Part shown: one piece after another, positions 26,743 through 35,424 of the stretch
Numbering within the stretch: position 1 is the first letter of the stretch
Layout of the letters: each line of letters starts with the position of its first letter
NCBI GenBank assembly: GCA_020444515.1
Contig: JAHLKX010000005.1
Coordinates: forward strand, 62,001-126,000
From: Bacteroidota bacterium
Lineage (GTDB): Bacteria; Bacteroidota; Bacteroidia; Bacteroidales; JAADJA01
Length of the DNA stretch: 64,000 nucleotides
Direction of reading: 5' to 3'
Translations under genes and position numbers: made by a program
The notes under the pieces: generated by a model
The model's input: the letters and a program-made list of their open reading frames with translations, nothing else
What the model was told of the DNA's origin: nothing
The model's database searches: none

Positions 26743-28350
26743 ATGACAAAACTTACCATTTTAACGACAATCCTGATGACAGCAAACCTGATGTTTGCCC
26801 AGATCATCAACATACCGGACGATTATCCTACCATTCAACAGGGGATTAATGCTGCTTCTGATGGCGATACCGTGCTGGTGCAACCGGGCCTGTATGTTGA
26901 GAACCTGGTGATGAAAGATATAACACTTGCCTCCCTTTTTCTCACAACTGGTGACACCTCTTATGTTTCACAAACAATTATCGATGGCGGTCAGGAAGGC
27001 AGTGTGATCAGTTATGAGCAGGTATTTCCAATAGGATTTGAATTTGAAGTTATGGGCTTTACCATCCAGAATGGATTAGCAGAATGGAATTCATCAGGTT
27101 ATGAATCCGGTGGAGGAGTTTTTATTTGGGAATGGACTCCACCGACGCAACCTAGCAATATCGTATTGAGCAACTTAATAATAAAAAACAATGTTGCCCA
27201 TCACAAAGGGAGCGGCATTCATATTGGATGTTGGGATCCCAGTACTTCTTATGTATACATCAAGGATGTTGTGATACAGCACAATGGAGGAGCTGGTGAT
27301 AAAGGTACCGGAATATATTGTGAGAACATTGATCCTATTCTGGAGGATGTGGTCATAAAAGAAAATTTTTCATGTGGGGGGCAGCATGCCGGCGTTGGAG
27401 GTTATTTTTATCAGTCAAGTCCAAGGCTTCAGAATGTCAGTGTGATATCAAATCATGTATTTTATAAGACAAATGAACCTCCTGTCAAATCCATGAAAGT
27501 GGAACTTGGAAGGGACGCTTTGGTCTTCGATCATTCATCGCCTTTGCTGCAGAACGTCCTGATTACAGATAATAGAGGTGCCGGTATATATTTAAAGAAT
27601 TCTGAAGCAATAATCCATAACAGTACTTTGACTTTTCATAGCGAATTTGCCCTAGAGTGCAAATCATCCTCAGTTATCCTGATAAATTCCATTCTCTGGG
27701 GAAATGGTTATTATACAAATTGGTCATACACTGACATACAGGTGTTCCTGGATCTCAGCACATGTTCCGTTTTGTATTGTGATATGCAGGAGGGAATAGA
27801 CGGGATATATCATTCGCAATATAATTGCGCCATTAACTGGCTTGAAGGAAATATAAATGCTGATCCTGTATTTGACAGCCTGAGTGAATATCCCTACCAG
27901 CTTGCAGCAGGTTCACCATGCATTGATGCAGGAACCCCCGATACCACGGGATTAAATCTTCCATACGGTGATATCATCGGGCAAAAAAGAATATGGGATG
28001 GGGATGGCAATGGTTCGGAAATCATTGATATGGGAGCCTATGAGTTTGGGGCAATGCCAGTGGGGATAGAAAAAAAACATATTCGAAGTTCCGAGTACAA
28101 TGTTCGAACTTATCCAAACCCGTTTTCTGAGGATTGTTTTATCGAATTTGAACTGGCTAAACCATCCAGGGTTTCAATTCAAATTTATAATAACATGGGT
28201 GAGCTGTTAACTGAATCAAAGAATCAGGTTTATTTATCCGGGCAACATAAGGTTCAATTGAATTTGATTGATTTGAAAGAAGGGATTTATTTCTGCCGGA
28301 TACAGGTGGGAAATGAAATGGTAACCAAGAAAATTATAAAAGTCAGGTAA
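26743..28350 (+). CDS. Secreted right-handed beta-helix protein with T9SS domain
   Basis: This 535-residue protein has a signal peptide (ending LMFAQ) and a parallel beta-helix opening with the typical INIPDDYPTIQQGINAA and DGDTVLVQPGLYVENL, followed by short repeated turns with N/G-rich loops (IHIGCWD, GTGIYCEN, YLKNSEAIIHNSTL). The AYEFG-like choice-of-anchor end (GDGNGSEIIDMGAYEFG) is followed by a type A T9SS domain ending GIYFCRIQVGNEMVTKKIIK. Such folds are carbohydrate-active (pectin lyase-like) or adhesive; no catalytic residues can be assigned. It is the second gene of module A. The C-terminal domain is closely similar to those of its neighbours. Confidence 0.85.
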   Translation: MTKLTILTTILMTANLMFAQIINIPDDYPTIQQGINAASDGDTVLVQPGLYVENLVMKDITLASLFLTTGDTSYVSQTIIDGGQEGSVISYEQVFPIGFEFEVMGFTIQNGLAEWNSSGYESGGGVFIWEWTPPTQPSNIVLSNLIIKNNVAHHKGSGIHIGCWDPSTSYVYIKDVVIQHNGGAGDKGTGIYCENIDPILEDVVIKENFSCGGQHAGVGGYFYQSSPRLQNVSVISNHVFYKTNEPPVKSMKVELGRDALVFDHSSPLLQNVLITDNRGAGIYLKNSEAIIHNSTLTFHSEFALECKSSSVILINSILWGNGYYTNWSYTDIQVFLDLSTCSVLYCDMQEGIDGIYHSQYNCAINWLEGNINADPVFDSLSEYPYQLAAGSPCIDAGTPDTTGLNLPYGDIIGQKRIWDGDGNGSEIIDMGAYEFGAMPVGIEKKHIRSSEYNVRTYPNPFSEDCFIEFELAKPSRVSIQIYNNMGELLTESKNQVYLSGQHKVQLNLIDLKEGIYFCRIQVGNEMVTKKIIKVR

Positions 28351-28364
28351 TTACTGACGTTTGG

Positions 28365-28442
28365 ATTGACTCACACCCCGTCCGTCTTGCGACGAACATC
28401 CCCCTCTCTAAACATAGAGAGGGGGTCAGGAGGTGAGTCAAT
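28365..28442. repeat. 78 bp palindromic element with an inner GC-rich hairpin
   Basis: The ends are a perfect 10 bp inverted repeat: ATTGACTCAC (28365-28374) and GTGAGTCAAT (28433-28442). Inside is a 10 bp perfect stem, CCCCCTCTCT with AGAGAGGGGG (28400-28409, 28416-28425), and a small CGTC-TTGC-GACG hairpin (28383-28394). The layout resembles the elements at 42963 and 43554 read in the opposite direction. It lies between the beta-helix gene and the LytTR regulator gene and could also act as a terminator or attenuator. Confidence 0.7.
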
Positions 28443-28492
28443 AAACATTACGATTTTAAATTTATATCTATACTACTTGTAATTTCATCATT

Positions 28493-29278
28493 ATGTTTAA
28501 CTTTAAGGCAGATATTCAAAAAAAAGTGTTACGTACCCTTATCATCGATGATGAAGCCCATGTCCGTGAATCGCTGAACGACATGTTGAAACTCCATTGC
28601 CCCAACGCAAAAGTTGTTGGTCAGGCCGAAGGGGTGCGAAGCGGGCTGAAAGCCATCCAAACCCATCACCCCAATTTGGTCTTGCTCGATATTAAAATGA
28701 AAGACGGGACAGGATTCGACCTGCTGGAACAAATCGAAAACATTGATTTTAAGATTATATTTATAACGGCCTTTGATCAGTATGCCATTAAAGCCTTTAA
28801 GTTCAGTGCACTGGATTATCTGTTAAAACCTGTTGAGTCAATTGACTTAAAAGAGGCCATTGACAAAGCCGATAAAATCTCCCAGAAGGAGGTAAATACA
28901 CAACTCAATACCCTGGCCAATAACCTGCAAACCGATGACCAGTCGAAAAAGAAGATCATCCTGAAAACTTTTGACAACATTCACCTGGTCAAGGTACGGG
29001 ACATTGTTTATGCCGAATCGGACGGACGTTATTCCACGATTTATCTTGAATCGGGCGAAAATGTTATCGTTTCAAACACCCTGAAACATTACCATGAAAT
29101 GCTGGGGGATTTTGGTTTTTACCGGGTGCATAAATCCTACCTGATCAATTTGGAACATATTCACCGGTTTGAGAAGGCAGAAGGAGGATATGTCATCCTG
29201 GAAGGGGATGCCAAAGTGCCTGTGGCTTCGCGCAAGCGTGAGGAGTTGCTTGAGTTGTTCGAAAAACTGACATCTTAA
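28493..29278 (+). CDS. LytTR family response regulator (module A)
   Basis: This 261-residue protein has a receiver domain (about 13-130) with the acidic pair DD at 19-20, phospho-acceptor D66 in LVLLDIKMKDGTGFDLL, T/S in FITAFDQYA and K in YLLKPVE. The C-terminal LytTR DNA-binding domain (about 160-258) contains KVRDIVYAESDGRYSTIYLE and FYRVHKSYLINLEHI. LytTR proteins bind direct repeats in DNA. It is paired with the kinase gene 8 bases downstream. The partner paralogue at 34633 is highly similar. Proposed targets are genes carrying the shared upstream motif. Confidence 0.93.
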   Translation: MFNFKADIQKKVLRTLIIDDEAHVRESLNDMLKLHCPNAKVVGQAEGVRSGLKAIQTHHPNLVLLDIKMKDGTGFDLLEQIENIDFKIIFITAFDQYAIKAFKFSALDYLLKPVESIDLKEAIDKADKISQKEVNTQLNTLANNLQTDDQSKKKIILKTFDNIHLVKVRDIVYAESDGRYSTIYLESGENVIVSNTLKHYHEMLGDFGFYRVHKSYLINLEHIHRFEKAEGGYVILEGDAKVPVASRKREELLELFEKLTS

Positions 29279-29286
29279 TCATTACG

Positions 29287-31344
29287 ATGGAGAAAAGAGC
29301 TTTAGTAATATTGACCTGTTTTGTTGTAATTCTAAATAGTAATACCTCTGCCCAGTTTATTCAAAGCATCGACAAAAAAACAATAGATAGCCTTGAGGTA
29401 CTATTACCGGGATTGGAAGGACAGGAAAAAATTGACCTTTTTAACCAACTTGGAGAATTATACGCATGGTATAATCCTGAAAAATCTGAATTATACAGTA
29501 ATGAAGCATTAGAAAGTTCAATTAAAACAGATTATCATATTGGCAGAGGTGCAGCACTTTATAATATTGGGTACAGAAAATATTTTGAAGGAGACCCGGC
29601 CGGAGCCATTGATTATTTCCAGCGTGCAATCGACGCCATCGATTCGACCTCAAGCTTCTATATGCTCGGTAAAATTTATGAAAAATATAGTATTGCGCTT
29701 TTTCAGGATGGAAGCGATAAAGAAAAAGGGTTGGAATATTTACTATCATGTATTCAACTATACCAGGCTGCAGGAGATAAAAAAGCTGAATCGACAATTT
29801 ACCTTATTGCAAGTGGTGGTTTTTTTAGAATAAATCAACCACAGAAGGGCCTGGAATATATTAACAAGTATTGGGATCTCATAAAAGAATCAGGAACACC
29901 TAATTTGAATCTGGCCATAAGTTATGCAGTCGCGGCAGCGTGTTATATTCGCCTTGGTGATTTAAAGAAAGCCATTGAGTTCAATAAAAAATCCATTGAC
30001 CAATTCGATGAAAGCGTTTTTGAAGAGATGTCGCTTAAATCGCAGTTGGAATTTATACAGGGTACATTCTACTTCATCGCTCAACAGACCGACAGCGCCA
30101 GAAAATATTATTATTTGAGTCTTGAACACAGTAAGCCGAATGGCAATGCATATAACATGATGATGGCGTATTATCACCTGGCCAATCTTAATTTTTCAAT
30201 ATCTGAAATCGAAACCAGCAGGAAATATTGTGATTCTGCAATGAAAGCAGCTTCATTTATTGATAGTACCGGAGGTTTTTATTTTCAGGATACATTGAAG
30301 CATTGTATTGCCATGTCAGAGGATATTTTCTTCCCTTTATCGAAATCCCACAGGCGTTATTATGCATGGGAAACAATGAATAATTGTTACAAAATACTTT
30401 GGGATGGTTATCTTAAAACAAATGATCTGATTCAAGCAGTTCAAATTCAGGAATCCTGGATGGCTGTCAGAGATAGAATATATACCTACAAAAGAAATAA
30501 AGACATTCTTGAGCTTAATGTGAGTCATGAAACAGAAAAAAAAGAGCATGAACTGGCAAGGTTATCAAAAGATAATGAGTTTAAGGAAGAACGATTAAAA
30601 CAATCCTATTGGATAGTGGCAAGTTTAGTAATGCTTGTAATACTAATTGTATTCCTTGCAGTCGTTTTAATCCGACAGAATAAGCTTAGGAACCATCAAC
30701 ATACTTTATTGCTTCAACAACGCTTGTTGCGTACCCAGATGAACCCGCATTTTTTATTTAACTCATTGGCGAGCATCCAGAATTTCATCATAAAAGAAAA
30801 ACCTGCATTGGCCAGTGATTATCTGAGCAGGTTTTCGAAACTGGTCAGGCAGATACTCAATAACTCCGTGGAAGAATGGGTTCCGCTGGAAGATGAAATT
30901 GAAAGCATCAAAAATTACCTGGAACTGCAAAAAGTGCGTCACCGCGACATGTTCGATTACAGCATAGATGTAGATGAAGCGATTGATCCCGAAACCATTC
31001 AGGTTCCACCCATGCTGGCCCAGCCTTTTATTGAGAATTCCATTGAGCATGGTTTCAAGCAGAAAAGTGGGAAAGGACATTTGAAAATCCAATTTAAAAA
31101 GAACGGGAAGTTGATCAGGTTTGAATTGGAGGACGACGGTATCGGCCGGGAAAAAGCCATGAAGATCGTAGCGGAACAAAACAAGGATCATCGCTCCATG
31201 TCCTCGGAGATCACCCGGCAACGCTTGAAGGTTTTGAGTAAAAAGACCCGGCAGAAGATAAATCTATCAATTATTGATCTGAAGGATGAAAAGAGGAATC
31301 CGGTCGGGACGAAGGTTGCTTTTGATATTCCTTTCAGGAACTAA
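29287..31344 (+). CDS. TPR-sensor histidine kinase, LytS/YehU type (module A)
   Basis: It has 685 residues: a signal peptide, a periplasmic array of TPR helices (about 50-400, e.g. GRGAALYNIGYRKYFEGDPAGAIDYFQRAIDAI), a coiled linker (ETEKKEHELARLSKDNEFKEERLKQ), one membrane helix (about 439-460), then the His_kinase domain with H488 in LLRTQMNPHFLFNSLAS and an ATPase domain with PPMLAQPFIENSIEHGF and DDGIGREKA. It phosphorylates the regulator encoded immediately upstream. The ligand sensed by the TPR region is unknown. Confidence 0.93.
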   Translation: MEKRALVILTCFVVILNSNTSAQFIQSIDKKTIDSLEVLLPGLEGQEKIDLFNQLGELYAWYNPEKSELYSNEALESSIKTDYHIGRGAALYNIGYRKYFEGDPAGAIDYFQRAIDAIDSTSSFYMLGKIYEKYSIALFQDGSDKEKGLEYLLSCIQLYQAAGDKKAESTIYLIASGGFFRINQPQKGLEYINKYWDLIKESGTPNLNLAISYAVAAACYIRLGDLKKAIEFNKKSIDQFDESVFEEMSLKSQLEFIQGTFYFIAQQTDSARKYYYLSLEHSKPNGNAYNMMMAYYHLANLNFSISEIETSRKYCDSAMKAASFIDSTGGFYFQDTLKHCIAMSEDIFFPLSKSHRRYYAWETMNNCYKILWDGYLKTNDLIQAVQIQESWMAVRDRIYTYKRNKDILELNVSHETEKKEHELARLSKDNEFKEERLKQSYWIVASLVMLVILIVFLAVVLIRQNKLRNHQHTLLLQQRLLRTQMNPHFLFNSLASIQNFIIKEKPALASDYLSRFSKLVRQILNNSVEEWVPLEDEIESIKNYLELQKVRHRDMFDYSIDVDEAIDPETIQVPPMLAQPFIENSIEHGFKQKSGKGHLKIQFKKNGKLIRFELEDDGIGREKAMKIVAEQNKDHRSMSSEITRQRLKVLSKKTRQKINLSIIDLKDEKRNPVGTKVAFDIPFRN

Positions 31345-31494
31345 TTAAATTAACCCTTCTCAATCAGACCAAAAGCATAATACAAAAGCAAAAAATACAA
31401 CGTATAGCTATAGATAGCAGAAACACAAGGCTTTCAAAAAATTCATACATTTAGTTCCTCAGTCTTTAAGAGATTCTCTTTCCAATTCGAAGTG

Positions 31495-31526
31495 TTCATT
31501 TATTTTTCCCCGGCATTTATTTATCC
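31495..31526 (+). promoter_or_regulatory. Shared LytTR-region motif, copy 2
   Basis: TTCATTTATTTTTCCCC followed by CATTTATTTATCC matches the motifs at 25252 and 37551. CATTTATTT recurs at a 17-base interval. It is 115 bases upstream of the serine hydrolase start. Binding by the adjacent regulators is inferred. Confidence 0.55.
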
Positions 31527-31551
31527 AAAGGGGGTATTCATACATCTTTTT

Positions 31552-31587
31552 CATATTGAGCTTACGAGGGTTGTAAATTCATCTACA
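31552..31587 (+). promoter_or_regulatory. Candidate promoter of the second module
   Basis: This segment aligns without gaps to 25288-25323 (CAT-N15-GTTGTAA, then ATCT). It ends 22 bases before the ATG at 31610. The distance from the upstream motif is 57 bases here and 36 in the first module, a difference of 21, about two helical turns. Confidence 0.45.
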
Positions 31588-31609
31588 ATTTAATGCTAAA
31601 ACTACCATT

Positions 31610-33271
31610 ATGAAAAATTTTATGTTACCAGTCATTGTTTCTTTAACAGGATTAATTTTCTGCACTCATGTCATCGGCCAAAACAGCAGCCTGGCAAATA
31701 TTGATGAATTTATCCTAAACGAAATGGAACAACTCCATAAACCAGGTATTGCTGCCTGCATTATTAAAGGAGATTCAATTGTATGGTCAAGGAATTACGG
31801 GTATGCGATTCTTGAGGACAGCTTGCCAGTATCAGATACAACCTTGTTTACGGTTTGTTCAGTAGGAAAATCCATAACAGCTGCATGTGTCCTTCAACTG
31901 TGGGATGATGGACTTCTTGATTTGGATGAAAACATCAACAACTTTTTACCTTTCCAAATAGATAACCCGAATGTTGAAAACGACAGCATTACAGCGCGCA
32001 TGCTGATGATCCATACGTCAAGCATCGTGGATTACAATCCTGGAGCATACATTTCTATTGGTGATCCAACAGTTACGTTGGGTTATTTCTGTGAGAATTA
32101 TTTAAGCCCTGGCGGAGCATATTACTATGGTAACAATTTTTTGAATGCCATACCCGGCACTACCGATGCTTACTCAACTGCTGGCTCTGCATTAAATGGA
32201 TACCTGGTTGAGCCCCTCACGGGAATGAACTATAATGACTATGCAAGGGAATATCTTTTCAATCCTCTGAATATGGAAAGGTCGGCATGGCTGCTCAGCG
32301 AATTGAATATTAGCAACCTGGCTATAGGTTATGACTTTTCAGGGGGATCTTATAACCCGCATCCCCATTATGGTGTTTCGGCTTATCCGGGAGCAACATT
32401 GCGATCAAATGTTTTCGAACTTGCACATTTTGTCATCATGCTCATGAATGGTGGTAATTACAATTTCACCCAGGTGCTTAGCGCTGCAACAATTGATTCT
32501 ATGACAACCCTTCAGTCTCCCCTTTTTTTAAGAGGTCTTGGGTTAACACATAATGATCTTTGGAATTATCACGGAACATTTACACGGGAAATTTGGGGCC
32601 ATAATGGTGGGGACAATACCCTGGCTTTTGCAGCAACAATTCAGTTTTGTCCTGTTGATAATACCGGTATAGTATATTTATCAAATTCATCAACTCAACC
32701 TGAAAATATTAAGAAAAAGCTTTTCGACTATGCTGCCATGATTGTTATTGCAGATTCAGCTATTGAAATTTCGGATACACAATTTACTGCTCAATGGCAG
32801 TTTGCACCCGATGCAAGCGGATATTTTCTGGACGTTGCCCTGAATGAAGAATTTACGTATATTGTAGAAGGATATGAAAACCTTGATGTTGGATCAGATA
32901 TTAATTATCAGGTATCAGACCTCAGCTCAAATACAGAATATTTTTACCGCATGAGGGCATACAACGAAAATGACACCGGGGCATATTCAAATACCATCGG
33001 TCTTACTACACTGCTGGGTAACGGATTTGTCAACAAACTGAATACAAGTATAAAAGTCTGGTCAAGGGATAAGACTGTTTTTATTGAATTACCACAAAAT
33101 ACAGGTTTGGAAACAAGCGCTACGCTTTATTCACTTACCGGACAACAACTGCGTAAAACCATATTGACAGATGGAATGAATTCAATTAGAATGGATATCA
33201 GAAAACAGCCAATAATTATAAAAATAAACGCTGGAAATAATAGCTATTGCAAAAAGGTGATGGTGTGGTAA
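31610..33271 (+). CDS. Secreted serine hydrolase, class C beta-lactamase/PBP-like
   Basis: This 553-residue protein has a signal peptide (ending HVIGQ) and a beta-lactamase-family domain (about 25-375) with the SxxK nucleophile motif SVGK in FTVCSVGKSITAACVLQ and the second-motif tyrosine in YSTAGSALNGYL; HNGGDN takes the place of the KTG-like triad. A fibronectin-III-like segment follows (about 385-470), then a divergent sorting-domain-like tail (INAGNNSYCKKVMVW). It could be a D-alanyl peptidase, an esterase or an inert binding protein. It is the first gene of module B. A fossil T9SS tail in another frame follows the stop. Confidence 0.86.
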   Translation: MKNFMLPVIVSLTGLIFCTHVIGQNSSLANIDEFILNEMEQLHKPGIAACIIKGDSIVWSRNYGYAILEDSLPVSDTTLFTVCSVGKSITAACVLQLWDDGLLDLDENINNFLPFQIDNPNVENDSITARMLMIHTSSIVDYNPGAYISIGDPTVTLGYFCENYLSPGGAYYYGNNFLNAIPGTTDAYSTAGSALNGYLVEPLTGMNYNDYAREYLFNPLNMERSAWLLSELNISNLAIGYDFSGGSYNPHPHYGVSAYPGATLRSNVFELAHFVIMLMNGGNYNFTQVLSAATIDSMTTLQSPLFLRGLGLTHNDLWNYHGTFTREIWGHNGGDNTLAFAATIQFCPVDNTGIVYLSNSSTQPENIKKKLFDYAAMIVIADSAIEISDTQFTAQWQFAPDASGYFLDVALNEEFTYIVEGYENLDVGSDINYQVSDLSSNTEYFYRMRAYNENDTGAYSNTIGLTTLLGNGFVNKLNTSIKVWSRDKTVFIELPQNTGLETSATLYSLTGQQLRKTILTDGMNSIRMDIRKQPIIIKINAGNNSYCKKVMVW

Positions 33272-33297
33272 CAAAGAAAATAATAAAAACTAAATAA
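33265..33297 (+). pseudogene. Fossil of a T9SS sorting-domain 3' end
   Basis: Read one frame off the serine hydrolase, this stretch encodes VVTKKIIKTK followed by TAA. That is the same last ten residues seen at the ends of the T9SS proteins at 26743 and 33373 (VTKKIIKVR, ATKKIIKTK). It overlaps and follows the hydrolase stop codon, and is best read as the remnant of a replaced or shifted sorting-domain end. Confidence 0.55.
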
Positions 33298-33315
33298 ACC
33301 AAAGGACAGAAGCCC

Positions 33316-33337
33316 TGCCCGTCCGGTCAGGTGGGCA
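33316..33337. repeat. Short GC-rich hairpin in intergenic gap
   Basis: TGCCC-G-TCC ... GG-T-GGGCA can fold into an interrupted stem in the gap before the Ycf48-like gene. No T-run follows. The role is unclear. Confidence 0.35.
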
Positions 33338-33372
33338 TTGGCTAATGGTCTTTACACAAAAACAATAATATC

Positions 33373-34590
33373 ATGAAAAAACTTACACATATTGCAGCAA
33401 TTTTGATGGTAGTAAACTCGCTATCAGCACAATGGATTCAACAAAATTCAGGCACAACAAATTACCTAAATTCTGTTTACTTTACAGACTCAAATACCGG
33501 ATATGCAGTTGGTTTTAATGGCACAATCCTAAAAACAATGGATGGGGGAGAAAACTGGATAAGTCAGAATTCAGGAACAACAAATCATTTAGAATCTGTA
33601 TTTTTTATTGACCAATTAAAGGGATTTGCAGTTGGTTATACATTGGCTAATACGCTGTTAAAAACAATCAATGGAGGTGAAGAATGGATGGTTGATACAA
33701 TTCACGGTGGTAGTTCTGTTTTCTTTCCTGACTCTAACACAGGCTATATACCTGGTGGCTATATATCTGGTGGGGAAGTTATTTGGAAAACCACTGATGG
33801 CGGTAATAGTTGGTCATATTTACAGAATTCATCTATACTAAAGTCAGTTTTTTTTCTAAATGCTGATAATGGCTATGGCATTCCTATGATTGATTTTGGA
33901 CCAATTTACCATACAACAGATGGTGGTAACAATTGGATAACTCAATACTCTGCAATTGGTGGTGAAGGTTACATGAATTCAATATATTTTACCAGTATTG
34001 ATACTGGATTTGTAGTTGGAGTTATACCATATTTTGGAATTATTTTAAAAACCGTTGATGGTGGCATAAATTGGTCATACGAGCTTACTGGTTCTTGCCT
34101 TAGAGGAATTCATTTTCCAACCCAAGATATAGGGTATATTGTTGGAGATAATGGACTTATTTTAAAAACCATTGATGGTGGAAACTATTGGGATTATATA
34201 GGAAATTACACAAATGATGATTTGACTTCTGTTTTCTTTCCTGTCGCAGATACCGGATACATTGTTGGAAGTAATGGTATTATCTTAAAAACAACCAATG
34301 GAGGTACCGTTGGTACGATTGAAAAAGTAATTAATCCTGACCTATTAAAATGCTATCCTAACCCCTTTACTTCTGCAATAACCATAGAATACGAACTAAC
34401 TTTTCCAGGGAATTTTTCTATAACTATTTACGATCACATGGGAGTTCGGGTTGAGGTAATTGAACAACACGAATCACAAGGAAAACAGCAATTTGTTTGG
34501 AATACGAAAGGATTGCCTGCTGGTTTATATTTCTGCCGGGTACAGGTTGGGAATGAAACAGCAACAAAAAAAATTATTAAAACGAAATAG
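33373..34590 (+). CDS. Secreted Ycf48-like beta-propeller with T9SS domain
   Basis: This 405-residue protein has a signal peptide (ending SLSAQ) and seven or so repeats of the form S(V/I)YF.D...GY.VG..G.ILKT.DGG.NW, the BNR/Ycf48 (photosystem II assembly factor-like) propeller blade. A type A T9SS sorting domain closes it (LLKCYPNPFTSAITIEYEL ... GLYFCRVQVGNETATKKIIK). In non-photosynthetic Bacteroidota these are secreted surface proteins of unknown binding role. It is the second gene of module B, in the same position as the beta-helix gene of module A. Confidence 0.88.
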   Translation: MKKLTHIAAILMVVNSLSAQWIQQNSGTTNYLNSVYFTDSNTGYAVGFNGTILKTMDGGENWISQNSGTTNHLESVFFIDQLKGFAVGYTLANTLLKTINGGEEWMVDTIHGGSSVFFPDSNTGYIPGGYISGGEVIWKTTDGGNSWSYLQNSSILKSVFFLNADNGYGIPMIDFGPIYHTTDGGNNWITQYSAIGGEGYMNSIYFTSIDTGFVVGVIPYFGIILKTVDGGINWSYELTGSCLRGIHFPTQDIGYIVGDNGLILKTIDGGNYWDYIGNYTNDDLTSVFFPVADTGYIVGSNGIILKTTNGGTVGTIEKVINPDLLKCYPNPFTSAITIEYELTFPGNFSITIYDHMGVRVEVIEQHESQGKQQFVWNTKGLPAGLYFCRVQVGNETATKKIIKTK

Positions 34591-34632
34591 GATTATTGTT
34601 TTAAAATAGGTGAAACTGGAATTTTCCTCATT

Positions 34633-35424
34633 ATGCTTACTTTTACTAAAAATACATCTAAAACAAGAATGCTCCGCACCCTCATCATCGATGACGAGCC
34701 GCATATTAGGGAAACGCTAATTCACCTTGTGCAGAAATATTGCCCGCAAGTAAAACTTGTTGGTGAAGCTGAAAGTGTGGCTTCGGGCATCAGGGCAATC
34801 CGGGAAAAAATACCGGAACTGGTGTTGCTGGATATCAAAATGGACGACGGAACCGGTTTTGACCTGCTCAACCATTTTGAGAATATCGACTTTAAAGTCA
34901 TCTTCATTACGGCCTATGAAAAATATGCGATACAAGCTTTTGGATTCAGTGCCATTGATTACCTTTTGAAACCCGTGAATCCTGAAAAGCTAGCAGAAGC
35001 AGTTAAACGTGCTGAACAAATGGTGCAGCAGGATTTTAATACACAGTTGGGCACATTAAAGGAAAACCTCAAAACCCCTGAAAATAAAAACCGAAAGATT
35101 ATCCTGAAAACCTTAGAGAATATATACTTACTAGATGTGCAGGAAATTATCCATTGTGCTTCTAATGGCAACTACACCATTTTCGAAACCACAAATGACG
35201 AAAAAATCATCGTTTCCAAAATCATCAAAGAATACGATGATTTGTTGTCCGACTCTGGGTTTTTTAGGGTGCACCGTTCCCACCTGATCAACCTGAAACA
35301 CATTCGGCGTTTATCGAAGCAGGATGGAGGTTATGTGATAATGAGCAATGGGGATGAGGTACCTGTTTCATCACGCGGAAGGGAACGCTTAATGGAATTA
35401 TTTGAGGAAATAGCCGGAAAATGA
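34633..35424 (+). CDS. LytTR family response regulator (module B)
   Basis: This 263-residue protein is a paralogue of the regulator at 28493. Its receiver has DD at 20-21, phospho-acceptor D67 in LVLLDIKMDDGTGFDLL and YLLKPVNPEKLAEAV. Its LytTR domain (about 160-260) has EIIHCASNGNYTIFET and FFRVHRSHLINLKHI. An alternative start at M13 (34669) exists. The last base pairs overlap the kinase gene by 4 (ATGA), so the two proteins are translationally coupled. Near-identical recognition segments in the two paralogues make overlapping DNA targets likely. Confidence 0.93.
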   Translation: MLTFTKNTSKTRMLRTLIIDDEPHIRETLIHLVQKYCPQVKLVGEAESVASGIRAIREKIPELVLLDIKMDDGTGFDLLNHFENIDFKVIFITAYEKYAIQAFGFSAIDYLLKPVNPEKLAEAVKRAEQMVQQDFNTQLGTLKENLKTPENKNRKIILKTLENIYLLDVQEIIHCASNGNYTIFETTNDEKIIVSKIIKEYDDLLSDSGFFRVHRSHLINLKHIRRLSKQDGGYVIMSNGDEVPVSSRGRERLMELFEEIAGK

